This document shows positions 12,705 through 21,109 of a DNA stretch of 22,706 nucleotides, in pieces. Below the pieces are notes generated by a model, which was not told the DNA's origin, searched no databases, and saw only the letters and a program-made list of their open reading frames with translations. The DNA comes from DATFJZ01 sp034660495 (GTDB lineage: Bacteria; Desulfobacterota; Desulfobacteria; Desulfobacterales; Desulfobacteraceae). Position 1 is the first letter of the stretch; the number at the start of each line of letters is the position of its first letter. The stretch covers positions 1-22,706 of the forward strand of contig JAYEJJ010000061.1 in NCBI GenBank assembly GCA_034660495.1, in the 5' to 3' direction. The position numbers were made by a program, and so were the translations under genes.

Positions 12705-13370
12705 TTGGAACTGATAGATTTAAAAGCAGACATCAGACAGGGTAAGGGCAAAAGCCTTGCACGCTCCCTTAGACGGAACAATCTGGTACCGGCAGTACTT
12801 TACGGTGCACAGACAGACCCATTGTCCCTTTCAGTGGCAACACCGGATCTGGATAAAATTATCCGGGAGAACGGCAGCTCAGGTGTGTTTCTTAAACTGA
12901 CTGTGGATGGAGACACCAAAAAATTCAGAACCGTTATTTTAAGGGAAGTTCAGATGGATACCTTTGATCTGAATTATCTTCATGCGGATTTTAATGAAAT
13001 TGACATGAGTGAAACCCTGACCATCAGTGTCCCCATAGAAGTGGTAGGCGAGGCAAAAGGGGTTGTGGCCGGAGGCATGGTTCAGATTATCCGGCGTGAA
13101 CTGGATGTGATCTGCCGGCCTGCAGATGTGCCGGAAGTGATTCAGATTGATGTAACCGACCTTGATATCGGAGACTCTATTCATGTCAATGAAATTGATC
13201 CCGGAGAAAATGTAGAGGTTCCCTATGAGGTTGAATTTACCATTCTAACCATTGTACCGCCCACAGCTGAAGAAACAGAGGCAGAGGAAGATCTGGACGA
13301 GGGCCTTGAAGAACCTGTTGTGGACAGTGACGAAGTTGAGTCAGGCGAAACAGAGGCGGTTCAGGAATAA
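12705..13370 (+). CDS. rplY: Large-subunit ribosomal protein bL25 (general stress protein Ctc type)
   Basis: bL25 binds 5S rRNA. The start is TTG at 12705, supported by GGAGG at 12692-12696 with 8-nt spacing. The 221-residue form has the N-terminal L25 domain (DIRQGKGKSLARSLRRNNLVPAVLYG) and the longer C-terminal TL5/Ctc beta domain (LTISVPIEVVGEAKGV, GGMVQIIRRELDVICRP, DVTDLDIGDSIHV). The last 35 or so residues are an acidic tail (EETEAEEDLDEGLEE). It precedes pth by 14 nt, a standard pairing. Confidence 0.95.
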   Translation: MELIDLKADIRQGKGKSLARSLRRNNLVPAVLYGAQTDPLSLSVATPDLDKIIRENGSSGVFLKLTVDGDTKKFRTVILREVQMDTFDLNYLHADFNEIDMSETLTISVPIEVVGEAKGVVAGGMVQIIRRELDVICRPADVPEVIQIDVTDLDIGDSIHVNEIDPGENVEVPYEVEFTILTIVPPTAEETEAEEDLDEGLEEPVVDSDEVESGETEAVQE

Positions 13371-13384
13371 ACGAGAACCATAGC

Positions 13385-13963
13385 ATGACCTGTAAAACGG
13401 TATTTATGATGGCGGGCCTGGGCAACCCTGGAGAAAAGTACACCGGTACCCGCCATAATATCGGCTTTCTTGTCCTGGACAAGCTGGCCGCCATGTTTTC
13501 CCTTTCCCTTGAAAAGTCCCGCTTTGATGCCCTGTATACCCGGGACAGAATAGACGGTTCAGCCCTTATCCTGGCCAAACCCCTTTCCTATATGAACAGA
13601 AGCGGGTTTCCCCTTCAACGATTATCTTCCTATTATAAAGTGCCCCTTGAAAATATTATCGTTATCCACGATGACCTTGATCTGGAATTTGGAAAAATCA
13701 AAATTGTTAAAAAAAGAGGACACGGCGGCCATAATGGCATCCGATCCATTGTCGAGGCGTTTGGCTCAAATGATTTTATACGTGTCAGGGTCGGCGTGGG
13801 ACGACCCCTTGGGGCAACAGATGCTGCAGGCTATGTCCTGGGCCGGTTTTCAAAGAGTGAGGCCGGACACCTTGATGAAATCATCACCACCTCGGCCAGG
13901 GCAGCTGAAATGGTTGTCAAACAGGGGGTTTCCAGTGCAATGAATTGTTACAATCAGAATTGA
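13385..13963 (+). CDS. pth: Peptidyl-tRNA hydrolase
   Basis: Pth releases tRNA from peptidyl-tRNA that drops off the ribosome. The 192-residue protein has AGLGNPGEKYTGTRHNIGF (N14, catalytic H24), PLSYMNRSG (N71), IHDDLDLEFGKIK (D96/D97) and GHGGHNGIRSI (N117). The ATG at 13385 gives a few residues more than the usual start; ATG codons at 13406 and 13409 are alternatives, but none has a strong Shine-Dalgarno. Last gene of the ispE-to-pth cluster. Confidence 0.96.
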   Translation: MTCKTVFMMAGLGNPGEKYTGTRHNIGFLVLDKLAAMFSLSLEKSRFDALYTRDRIDGSALILAKPLSYMNRSGFPLQRLSSYYKVPLENIIVIHDDLDLEFGKIKIVKKRGHGGHNGIRSIVEAFGSNDFIRVRVGVGRPLGATDAAGYVLGRFSKSEAGHLDEIITTSARAAEMVVKQGVSSAMNCYNQN

Positions 13964-14090
13964 CAACAAATCATACTCTTTTTCTCTGTTCCGTTGAAAA
14001 ATTATTATTGTCCATGCAGACCTCCAATCGCCCCCTTACTTCTTGTCTTTTTCCCCTATTTCCTGTTTCCTTAGTTTTTTTTAAAAAAAA

Positions 14091-14119
14091 TTGTTATATG
14101 GGTGTGAATGTGTTATTCT
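14091..14119 (+). promoter_or_regulatory. Candidate carD promoter
   Basis: TTGTTA (14091-14096), a 17-nt spacer and TATTCT (14114-14119) lie 62 nt ahead of carD in an AT-rich region. Four of six bases match consensus in each hexamer. The 217-nt gap after pth holds no gene. Confidence 0.4.
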
Positions 14120-14180
14120 GCTAAATGATGACCATATTGTTTGTTAACTTTTAAAGAACAAAAAAAAATGGTGGTTTTTT

Positions 14181-14708
14181 ATGGGGCAAAAACAGAAAAA
14201 AGAGAAACAAGGTAGAGCTGGAAAAAAAGAATTTTCCACAGGTGATCTGGCTGTTTATCCAGCACATGGCGTAGGATGTATCCAGTCCATTGAGAGCAAG
14301 GAAATAAACGGCGAAAACATGAATTTTTACATGTTAAAGATTGTTGAAAACGGCATGGTGATTATGATTCCGACTTCCAATGTAGAGTCTATAGGGCTTA
14401 GAGAGGTTATTTCTGAAAAGGAGATACCTGAAGTCTACAAAGTCATGCAGCAGAAAGGACATGATATAGACCGGCAGACCTGGAACAGAAGGTACCGCGA
14501 ATACATGGATAAAATTAAAACCGGCTCTATTTACGATGTAGCTGAAGTGTTCAGGGATCTGTTTCAGCTCAAACTTGAAAAGGATCTTTCCTTTGGCGAG
14601 CGCAAACTTCTTGATACCGCACAGAGCCTGCTGGTCCAGGAGCTTTCAACATCCAAGGATGTGGACGAAGAGGCCATGATGGTTGAAATTCAGGAGTTGT
14701 TCGATTGA
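14181..14708 (+). CDS. CarD/CdnL family transcription regulator
   Basis: CarD-family proteins bind the RNA polymerase beta subunit and stabilise open complexes, often at rRNA promoters. The 175-residue protein has a basic N terminus, then the RNAP-interacting Tudor-like domain (FSTGDLAVYPAHGVGCIQSI, NFYMLKI, GMVIMIPTSNVESIGLR), then the helical DNA-binding domain (NRRYREYMDKIKTGSIYDVA, VFRDLFQLK...LSFGERKLLDTA). GGTGG upstream is a fair ribosome binding site. It is probably monocistronic: a promoter candidate precedes it and a terminator follows. Confidence 0.93.
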   Translation: MGQKQKKEKQGRAGKKEFSTGDLAVYPAHGVGCIQSIESKEINGENMNFYMLKIVENGMVIMIPTSNVESIGLREVISEKEIPEVYKVMQQKGHDIDRQTWNRRYREYMDKIKTGSIYDVAEVFRDLFQLKLEKDLSFGERKLLDTAQSLLVQELSTSKDVDEEAMMVEIQELFD

Positions 14709-14742
14709 TTTTTTCAGATAAACAATAGGGTCATGTTATCAA

Positions 14743-14782
14743 AAAAAACCGGAAGACGTTAACTTCGTTTCCCGGTTTTTTT
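14743..14782 (+). terminator. Rho-independent terminator after carD
   Basis: AAAAAACCGG (14743-14752) pairs with CCGGTTTTTT (14772-14781), with further pairing of ACG to CGT inside, and ends in a T run. The flanking A and T runs make it usable in either direction. Confidence 0.85.
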
Positions 14783-14848
14783 GTTGGGCCTGTCTGGGTT
14801 ATTTTTTTTCTCTGTTTTTAATGTGACCCTTTGGTCCATGGGGCATAT

Positions 14849-15805
14849 ATGGAATTTGTGGTATCCGCCAAAAATCATGGACAGCGGCTTGACTGCCTGG
14901 TTTCCCTTCTTTTTGAAAAATGTTCAAGAAGTGCAGCATCTGCTTTGGTCAGATCCGGGGATATCCTTGTCTCGAAAAAAATAAAAAAACCAGGGTACCG
15001 GGTCAAGACCGGCGATGTCATAAGTGCAGACCTTGACGGGCCGGCTGAAAAAAATCAGCACCTTGAGCCAGAGTCGCTGACCCTTCAGATTCTTTATGAA
15101 GACCATCATATTGCTGTGTTAAATAAAAGAGCAGGTATGGTGGTTCATCCAGGGGCGGGAAATACCTCTGGCACCCTTGCCAATGCACTGGTGTATCATT
15201 ATCCCCAGCTTAAGAGATTAGAGGACAAATGCCGGCCTGGTATTGTTCATCGCCTGGACAAGGATACCAGCGGGGTAATGGTGATTGCAAAAACAGAATC
15301 TGCTGGTGTTTTTCTAAAAAAGGAGTTTAAGCTCAGACGGGTGTCCAAGCGTTATCTGGCTCTGGCTGCAGGTGAGTTCAGGGAAGATTCAGGACAGATC
15401 ACCTTTTCCATTGGGCGGCATCCTGTTAAACGGAAAAAAATGTCCATTGCAAGCCGCCGTGAAAGACCGGCAGTAACCCTGTGGCAGGTTAAAAAAAGGT
15501 TCCGCCAAGCCGCCCTTGTTGAGGTTGAGCTGAAGACGGGAAGGACCCATCAGGTCAGGGTTCACTTAAGCGCTCTGGGCCATCCACTGCTGGGAGATAC
15601 AGTATACGGCTTCAGGAAAAAGAATATCAGATTAAGAGATCCTGGAGGTCAGGGACATAATCTTATCCCCCGTCACATGCTCCATGCCTGGAAGTTGAGT
15701 TTCCTCCATCCCTGGTCCGGGCAGCGGGTTGAATTTAAAGCCCCGCTGCCCAATGATTTTAAAAGGCTGATCTTCAGCCTGGACCAGGAAGCGTTTCCTG
15801 TCTAG
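14849..15805 (+). CDS. rluD: RluA/RluD-family 23S rRNA pseudouridine synthase
   Basis: The family isomerises uridines in 23S rRNA (RluD: 1911, 1915, 1917). I start at ATG 14849, preceded by GGGG at 14840-14843, rather than the in-frame TTG at 14831; this gives 318 residues. Residues about 10-65 are an S4 RNA-binding domain (QRLDCLVSLLFEKCSRSAAS). The catalytic motif HRLDKDTSGVMVIAKT contains Asp137. KRYLALAAGEF and the GRTHQVRVHLSALGHPLLGD block complete the fold. Assignment to RluD rather than another RluA-type enzyme is by the S4 domain and overall similarity. Its TAG stop overlaps that of the convergent fdhA gene. Confidence 0.92.
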   Translation: MEFVVSAKNHGQRLDCLVSLLFEKCSRSAASALVRSGDILVSKKIKKPGYRVKTGDVISADLDGPAEKNQHLEPESLTLQILYEDHHIAVLNKRAGMVVHPGAGNTSGTLANALVYHYPQLKRLEDKCRPGIVHRLDKDTSGVMVIAKTESAGVFLKKEFKLRRVSKRYLALAAGEFREDSGQITFSIGRHPVKRKKMSIASRRERPAVTLWQVKKRFRQAALVEVELKTGRTHQVRVHLSALGHPLLGDTVYGFRKKNIRLRDPGGQGHNLIPRHMLHAWKLSFLHPWSGQRVEFKAPLPNDFKRLIFSLDQEAFPV

Positions 15806-18570
15806 GCAGCTTTTTGTATTTTAATGGCACAGATTTTAAATTCCGGTATTTTTGCAATGGGGTCAAGTTTAGCATTGGTCAGGCGGTTGGCTGCGGCATT
15901 TGCAAAGTGAAACGGGATGAACAGGGTGCCGTCCACAGCCTTGGGGGAAATTTCAATTTTTGCCTTTATTTTTCCCCTCCGGGATGTGACAAGGGCGGTT
16001 TCTCCCTGGGAAAGTCCGGTTTTTACCGCATCATTGGCTGATATTTCTACAAAGCATTCCGGTGCCAGCATGTTAAGCCCCTTGCTTTTCATGGTCATTG
16101 TGCCGGTGTGATAGTGGTATAAAACCCGTCCTGTGGTTAAAATGAACGGGTAGGAATCATCGGGCAGTTCTGCCGGCGGTTGGTGCTCAATGGCATGGAA
16201 CAGCCCCTTTCCCCGGGTGAACTGCTGGGTATGCAGGATGGGGGTGCCTGGATGCTCTTTTGTCGGGCAGGGCCAGTGAATGCCCAGGTTTTCAATTCTC
16301 TCATAGCTTAATCCGCCGTAGGACGGGGTTAACCGGGTAATTTCCTCAAATATTTCTTCACTTCTAAAATATCTCATGGGATACCCCATGCGGGTGGACA
16401 GATCACAGATGATTTTCCAGTCATTTCTTGCAAATCCAGGGGCGTTTACCGCTTTTCTTACCCGCTGGACCCTGCGTTCTGTATTGGTAAAGGTGCCGTC
16501 TTTTTCTGCAAAACAAAATGCTGGAAAGACAATATCAGCTGTCTTTGCTGTTTCAGTGAGAAATATGTCCTGAACAATCATTAAATCCAGATTCCCCAGT
16601 GCTTTTTCCGCGTGGTTCAGATCAGGATCTGAAACAAGGGGGTTTTCTCCGATGATGTACAGGGCTTTCAACTCACCGTTTTCTGCCTTGTTGATCATTT
16701 CAGTCACTGGAATGCCGGGTTTTCCCGGGAGCTCTGTAACATTCCAGGCTTCTTCGTACTTTGCCCGGGTATTGACATCATCGACCTTCTGGTATGCGGT
16801 AAATACATTGGGAAGACCGCCCATATCACAGGCGCCCTGGACATTGTTCTGTCCCCTCAAAGGATTGACGCCTCCCCCGGGGATGCCAAGGTCGCCGCAC
16901 AGCATGGAGAGGTTGGCCAAAGACTTAACATTGTCCGTGCCGCAGGTATGCTGGGTAATGCCCATACAGTAGAGTATGGATGCTTTTTCTGCCTTTGCAA
17001 ATATCCGTGCCACAGCAATGATCTCTTCTGCCGGAACAGCTGTTATTGCTTCCACATATTCAGGGGTATATGCGGCAACTGTATTTTTAAGCGATTCAAA
17101 CCCTTCTGTCCGGTTTTCTACATAGTCTTTGTCGTATAAATCTTCTTTTATAATCACATGCATCAACCCGTTGATCCAGGCAATGTCCGTGCCCGGTGAG
17201 GGCCGGAGCCATTTACTGGCATGTTCGGCCAGCCTGATCCGTCTGGGATCGATGACAATAAGGGTTTTTCCTTTAAGAGCGGCTCTTTTAACCACTGTTG
17301 ACAGGACAGGATGGTTTTCTGTTGTATTGGTGCCTGTTGCCAGAATTACATCCGCTTCACCAATATCGGCAATGGTGTTTGTCATTGCGCCGCTTCCAAA
17401 AGCTGCAGCCAGACCGGCTACTGTGGATGAATGTCACAGACGCGCGCAGTGGTCGATGTTGTTTGTTTTAAGGACCGCCCTTGTAAATTTCTGGGCAATA
17501 TAGTTGTCCTCATTTGTGGTCCTGGCAGAAGTGAGAAGTCCAATGCTGTCAGAGCCAAAATTTTTTTTTATCCGGTTGAGATTTTCCGCTGCAAAATCCA
17601 GAGCTTCGTCCCAGGTGACCTTTTCAAGGGTTTTGTTTTTCCGTATCATGGGCGAGGTGATACGGTCCAGGGAGCTGACAAAATCATATCCAAACCGGCC
17701 CTTTACACACAGGCTTCCAAAGTTGGGGGCAGTATCCTCACCTGCACTGTTTATTTTAACGATTCTGTTGTTTTGAACATTAAGTTCAAGCTGACAGCCC
17801 ACTCCGCAGAAACCGCAGGTGGTTTTGATCTTTTCGGTTTTAACAAAGTATTTTTTTTCAAGAAAATTCTGGGGCACAAGGGCTCCCACCGGGCAGACCT
17901 CTATGCATTCGCCGCAGAAGACGCAGTCTGAGTCTTTCAGGGCAACATCACTGCCGGCTGCAATTTTATCACCATTTTCTGTGGATATGAAATCAATGGC
18001 ATTGTTGACCTGTTTTTCCCGGCATGCCTTTACGCATCGTCCGCAGAGAATGCACCGGGAAAAATCCCTGAGGATAAAGGGGTTGACCCGTTCCATGGGG
18101 AATCTGCTTCCTTCATGGGGGGAATCAGCAACGTTTACCTGGTAGCGGTATGCCAGATCCTGCAGCCGGCAGTCTCCCCATGCCGGACACAGGGAGTTGG
18201 ATCTGTCTTCGTTCAGCACTGCAAACTGAAACTCGGTCCAGCCCTCTGCATTAAAATCTCGTATGGCGCAGTTGTGATTGCCCGAGGAGAGCATGGTCCT
18301 GATGATGGATCGTCTCTCTTTGGTCACTTTTTTGGATTCCGTATAAATTACCATTCCACTGGCAGCCGGGGTGGAACATGAGGGAACCAGTTTTTTTGGG
18401 CCTTGAATTTCCACCACACAGATCCCGCATTTTTCTGAGGGCGTTGTTCCCTTTAGATAGCACAAAGTAGGGATATGGATGTTGTTTCGGCGGGCTGTTT
18501 CAAGAATAGTTTCTCCAGAGTTGAAAGAAAGCTGATGATTGTCAATAACTATGTTGTTTTGGGGGGTCAT
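15802..18570 (-). CDS. fdhA: Selenocysteine-containing formate dehydrogenase catalytic subunit (NuoG-like N terminus)
   Basis: This molybdenum or tungsten enzyme interconverts formate and CO2, feeding Fhs. An in-frame TGA at 17434-17436 splits the reading frame, but coding continues in the same frame, and the context HCARL-Sec-HSSTVAGL is the known selenocysteine site of formate dehydrogenases. Read through, it is 922 residues with Sec379. I start at ATG 18570 because GAGG lies 6 nt upstream; an in-frame TTG at 18612 lacks a ribosome binding site. Domains: [2Fe-2S] (C37, C48, C51, C65), a NuoG-like cysteine region (C101 to C134), two [4Fe-4S] clusters (C173/176/179/183, C216/219/222/226), the molybdopterin-domain [4Fe-4S] (C252/255/259/288), then the bis-MGD domains. 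The layout resembles cytosolic NAD(P)- or ferredoxin-linked enzymes. There is no signal peptide. Partner subunits are not adjacent. Confidence 0.94.
17403..17436 (-). promoter_or_regulatory. Bacterial SECIS hairpin at the fdhA UGA codon
   Basis: On the minus strand, downstream of TGA (17434-17436), the sequence CAGTAGCC-GGTCT-GGCTGCAG (17423 down to 17403) folds into a stem with one A-A mismatch and a GGUCU loop. This is the same loop I recall for the Escherichia coli fdhF SECIS recognised by SelB. The stem begins 10 nt after the UGA and the loop 18 nt after it, within the expected range. It directs Sec insertion and explains the apparent stop. Confidence 0.88.
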
Positions 18571-18862
18571 GGTCATCCTCGCAATTGGCAGTTTGTAACA
18601 GGATTCTGACAATAAATATATCTTTGGTACCCTAAAAAAAGAGAAATGTCAATGTGGTCAAATAATTATTTTCAAATGATGGTTGACATTTTTTTTTTCA
18701 GATGATTATACAACATAAGAATAAAAAAAACAGCTGGTTTTTGATATGGCTTAGAACTGCCGCAAAAAAAAAGCAGCAGAAGATTGAAACGGCTTGGTAT
18801 CACTGCTGGCAGGTGAAGTTTAGAACGATTTTGTCCGGAAAAAATCATCAAGGGGGATTAAA
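18571..18862. promoter_or_regulatory. Divergent control region between fdhA and the rnfB-gltD fusion gene
   Basis: About 290 nt. On the plus strand TTGACA (18683-18688) and TATACA (18707-18712) with an 18-nt spacer make a plausible promoter for the fusion gene, leaving a leader of about 140 nt. TGTCAA (18647-18652) is the inverse of that -35 box, and between them lies a perfect 12-bp palindrome AAATAATTATTT (18660-18671). For fdhA no good -10 was found at the right distance from the inverted TTGACA. No gene is seen in this stretch. Confidence 0.5.
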
Positions 18863-21076
18863 ATGCTTGAGTCTGTTTTATTGATGGGTGGGCTAGGTTT
18901 GGTTATTGGTGGTGTTTTAGCATTTGCGTCTAAAATTTTTTATGTGTATGTTGATCCAAAAGTTGCTGCCATTGACGAGGTCCTTCCAGGGGCGAATTGC
19001 GGCGGGTGCGGCTTTCCAGGGTGTACTTCCAATGCAGAGGCCATTGTTGCAGGAAAGTCACCGGTGGATTCATGCGTTGCCGCCGGATCTGATGTGGCAG
19101 CAGCCATTGCAGAAATAATGGGTGTGTCACTTGGGGAAAAGGAACCTGAGTTTGCCCTGCCCGGGTGCCGTTACGGGGTGGATGAGGCAGATGTCAAGTA
19201 TCTCTACGATGGTATTGATGACTGCCGGGCGGCTGCCCTGGTTTCAGGAGGCATGAAGGTCTGCGACATCGGGTGTCTCGGGTTTGGCACCTGCGTGGCC
19301 GCATGTCCCTTTGATGCTTTGGAAATGGGGGATAAGGGGCTTCCTGTGGTGGATCAGGAAAAATGTACAGGATGCGGAACCTGTGAAAGGGTCTGCCCCA
19401 AACATATCATACGGCTGACCTCTGTTACCCGGAGAATCATGCGGGAATATACAGAGGATCAATGCATTACTTCCTGCCAGCGCGCATGCCCCACAGGAAT
19501 AGATATAAGGGAATATATAAGCCTGATAAAAGACGGCCGGTATGAACAGGCTGTACAGGTGATTAAGGAACGTAATCCCTTCCCCACAGTGATCGGCAGG
19601 ATCTGTCCGGCCCCCTGTGAATTCCAGTGCAGACGGCAGCTTGTTGATTCCCCGGTTGCCATAAATGATTTAAAGCGCTTTGTATGCGATATTGAAATGA
19701 AACAGGGCAGTCGGCTGATGCCTTACAGCGCCCCGCAGACAGGCAGACAGATTGCCGTGATAGGCGGCGGCGTGGAAGGGCTTTCCGCTGCTTTTTTTTC
19801 GGCAAGGCTGGGGCATTCTCCAACGGTTTTTGAATCCACAACCCTGCTGGGCGGACTTTTAAGGGTGGCTATTTCCGAAGACCGCCTGCCCCGGGAAGTT
19901 CTGGACTGGGATATCCAGGGGATACTGGAAATGGGGGTCGATGCAAAAATGTCGTCCAGAGCCGGCAGGGATTATACCATTCCCGGTCTGTTGCGCAATG
20001 GGTTTGATGCTGTTTTTACGGCTTCAGGCGGCTGGGATGACAGGGTGGCAAGGGGAGATATTGAAGATGCGGTTTCCCTTTTTCCAGGAGGATATCTGCT
20101 TATTGATCTTTTGAGAATTAATACAGCACAAAACCCCGGGATTTCATGTGGTGATCATGTGGTCATAGCCGGCGGAGGCGGTGTGGTGTATGATGCGGTC
20201 AAACTCTGCAGACAATTGGGAGCGGAAAATATCCTGGTCATGTCACGGCAGACACCGGAACATGCTGCCTTTGACGGCAGCAGGGTTGAAGCTGTTGCAG
20301 ACGGGGTTTCTGTTATATACAATTGCGGTATCACAAGACTCTTTGGGGAAGAGGAGTGCCTGACCCATCTGGAGTATATCTGTCTTGATTCAGGAGAAAA
20401 ACGCGTCATTCCTGCAGATACCCTTTTTATTTCTTCCGGCCGGTTTCCCGAGCTTGTATTTTTAAGGCTGGAACAGGAACATTTAGACACTGAACAAGAG
20501 AATCAGAACACTCAAGAAAAAAATCAAAATACTGAACAGGAAAATCAGACATCTGAAGGGGAAAGTGAAAAAGAGAGCATTGAAAAACAAAGCATCATAG
20601 ATCAGTCAGGGCTGGATGAAATCTGTGAAAAAGCAGATCTTCCACTTAAATGGGAAGGGATTGAAGTTTATAAGAAACCCATGAGCAGAATGGAAATCGG
20701 CCTGCTGTCCAGGGAGGACCCCACCAGCGGCTACAGTGCTGCTGTCAAGGCCATTAACGGCGGCAGAAAAGCAGCGGCTTCCATTCATAATTTGATGTAT
20801 AACATCCCCCTGGGTCCGGATACCCGTCCCATCACCAGTCAATCCATCATTCAGGATGTTGTCAGCCTTGAAGGGGTTGATGTGTTTCCCAGACAAATTA
20901 TGCCGGTTTCCACTGAATGTTCTGGACGTGATCAGGGAATACCCCTGGGATTTACCGAGGAAATGGCGAAAAACGAGGCCGGCAGATGCCTTCAGTGCGG
21001 CCTGCTCTGTTATGCGCGTACAGAAAAGAGCGAAGAAATGGATAAAACGCCTGAATTAAGTGAACCAGCAGAATAA
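18863..21076 (+). CDS. RnfB-like membrane ferredoxin fused to a GltD-like FAD/NAD(P) oxidoreductase
   Basis: A 737-residue protein with two parts. Residues 1-185 are RnfB-like: one membrane helix (about 3-26), the RnfB Fe-S domain GANCGGCGFPGC (C46, C49, C54, C71), then two [4Fe-4S] ferredoxin motifs (C134/138/144/148 and C168/171/174/178). Residues 195-720 are like the glutamate synthase small subunit/NfnB family: a cysteine-rich N-terminal domain (C201, C205, C209, C248, C252, C256), an FAD loop IGGGVEG at 300-306, a dinucleotide loop AGGGGVVYDA at 436-445 that departs from the usual GGGNTAMDA, and a late CLQCGLLC at 709-716. A 7-residue repeat linker (543-570) interrupts the flavoprotein part. 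AGGGGG precedes the ATG. No rnfACDGE genes are beside it. Electron transfer between ferredoxin, NAD(P)H and membrane is inferred; partners are unknown. Confidence 0.88.
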   Translation: MLESVLLMGGLGLVIGGVLAFASKIFYVYVDPKVAAIDEVLPGANCGGCGFPGCTSNAEAIVAGKSPVDSCVAAGSDVAAAIAEIMGVSLGEKEPEFALPGCRYGVDEADVKYLYDGIDDCRAAALVSGGMKVCDIGCLGFGTCVAACPFDALEMGDKGLPVVDQEKCTGCGTCERVCPKHIIRLTSVTRRIMREYTEDQCITSCQRACPTGIDIREYISLIKDGRYEQAVQVIKERNPFPTVIGRICPAPCEFQCRRQLVDSPVAINDLKRFVCDIEMKQGSRLMPYSAPQTGRQIAVIGGGVEGLSAAFFSARLGHSPTVFESTTLLGGLLRVAISEDRLPREVLDWDIQGILEMGVDAKMSSRAGRDYTIPGLLRNGFDAVFTASGGWDDRVARGDIEDAVSLFPGGYLLIDLLRINTAQNPGISCGDHVVIAGGGGVVYDAVKLCRQLGAENILVMSRQTPEHAAFDGSRVEAVADGVSVIYNCGITRLFGEEECLTHLEYICLDSGEKRVIPADTLFISSGRFPELVFLRLEQEHLDTEQENQNTQEKNQNTEQENQTSEGESEKESIEKQSIIDQSGLDEICEKADLPLKWEGIEVYKKPMSRMEIGLLSREDPTSGYSAAVKAINGGRKAAASIHNLMYNIPLGPDTRPITSQSIIQDVVSLEGVDVFPRQIMPVSTECSGRDQGIPLGFTEEMAKNEAGRCLQCGLLCYARTEKSEEMDKTPELSEPAE
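20489..20572 (+). repeat. 21-bp tandem repeat coding for a Gln/Asn/Glu-rich linker
   Basis: Four units of 21 bp encode TEQENQN, TQEKNQN, TEQENQT and SEGESEK (residues 543-570 of the fusion protein). The strongly polar, low-complexity stretch lies inside the flavoprotein part, where related proteins have a continuous fold, so it is probably a surface insertion. The 21-bp period is a multiple of the 7-bp period of the intergenic arrays. Confidence 0.8.
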
Positions 21077-21109
21077 TCATTTAAATCACTCAGGATGTCA
21101 GGGGAAAAA

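Noticed and set aside
14781..14984. Plus-strand 67-residue frame starting in the carD terminator
   Set aside because: Overlaps the rluD start in another frame and begins in the T run of the terminator; no family resemblance.
17434..17436. In-frame TGA considered as a disabling nonsense mutation in fdhA
   Set aside because: The Sec context, uninterrupted downstream homology and the SECIS hairpin with GGUCU loop show it is a selenocysteine codon.
18702..18884. 60-residue frame in the leader of the fusion gene
   Set aside because: Lys-rich composition from an A-rich leader, no ribosome binding site, overlaps the real start with AGGGGG at 18851.
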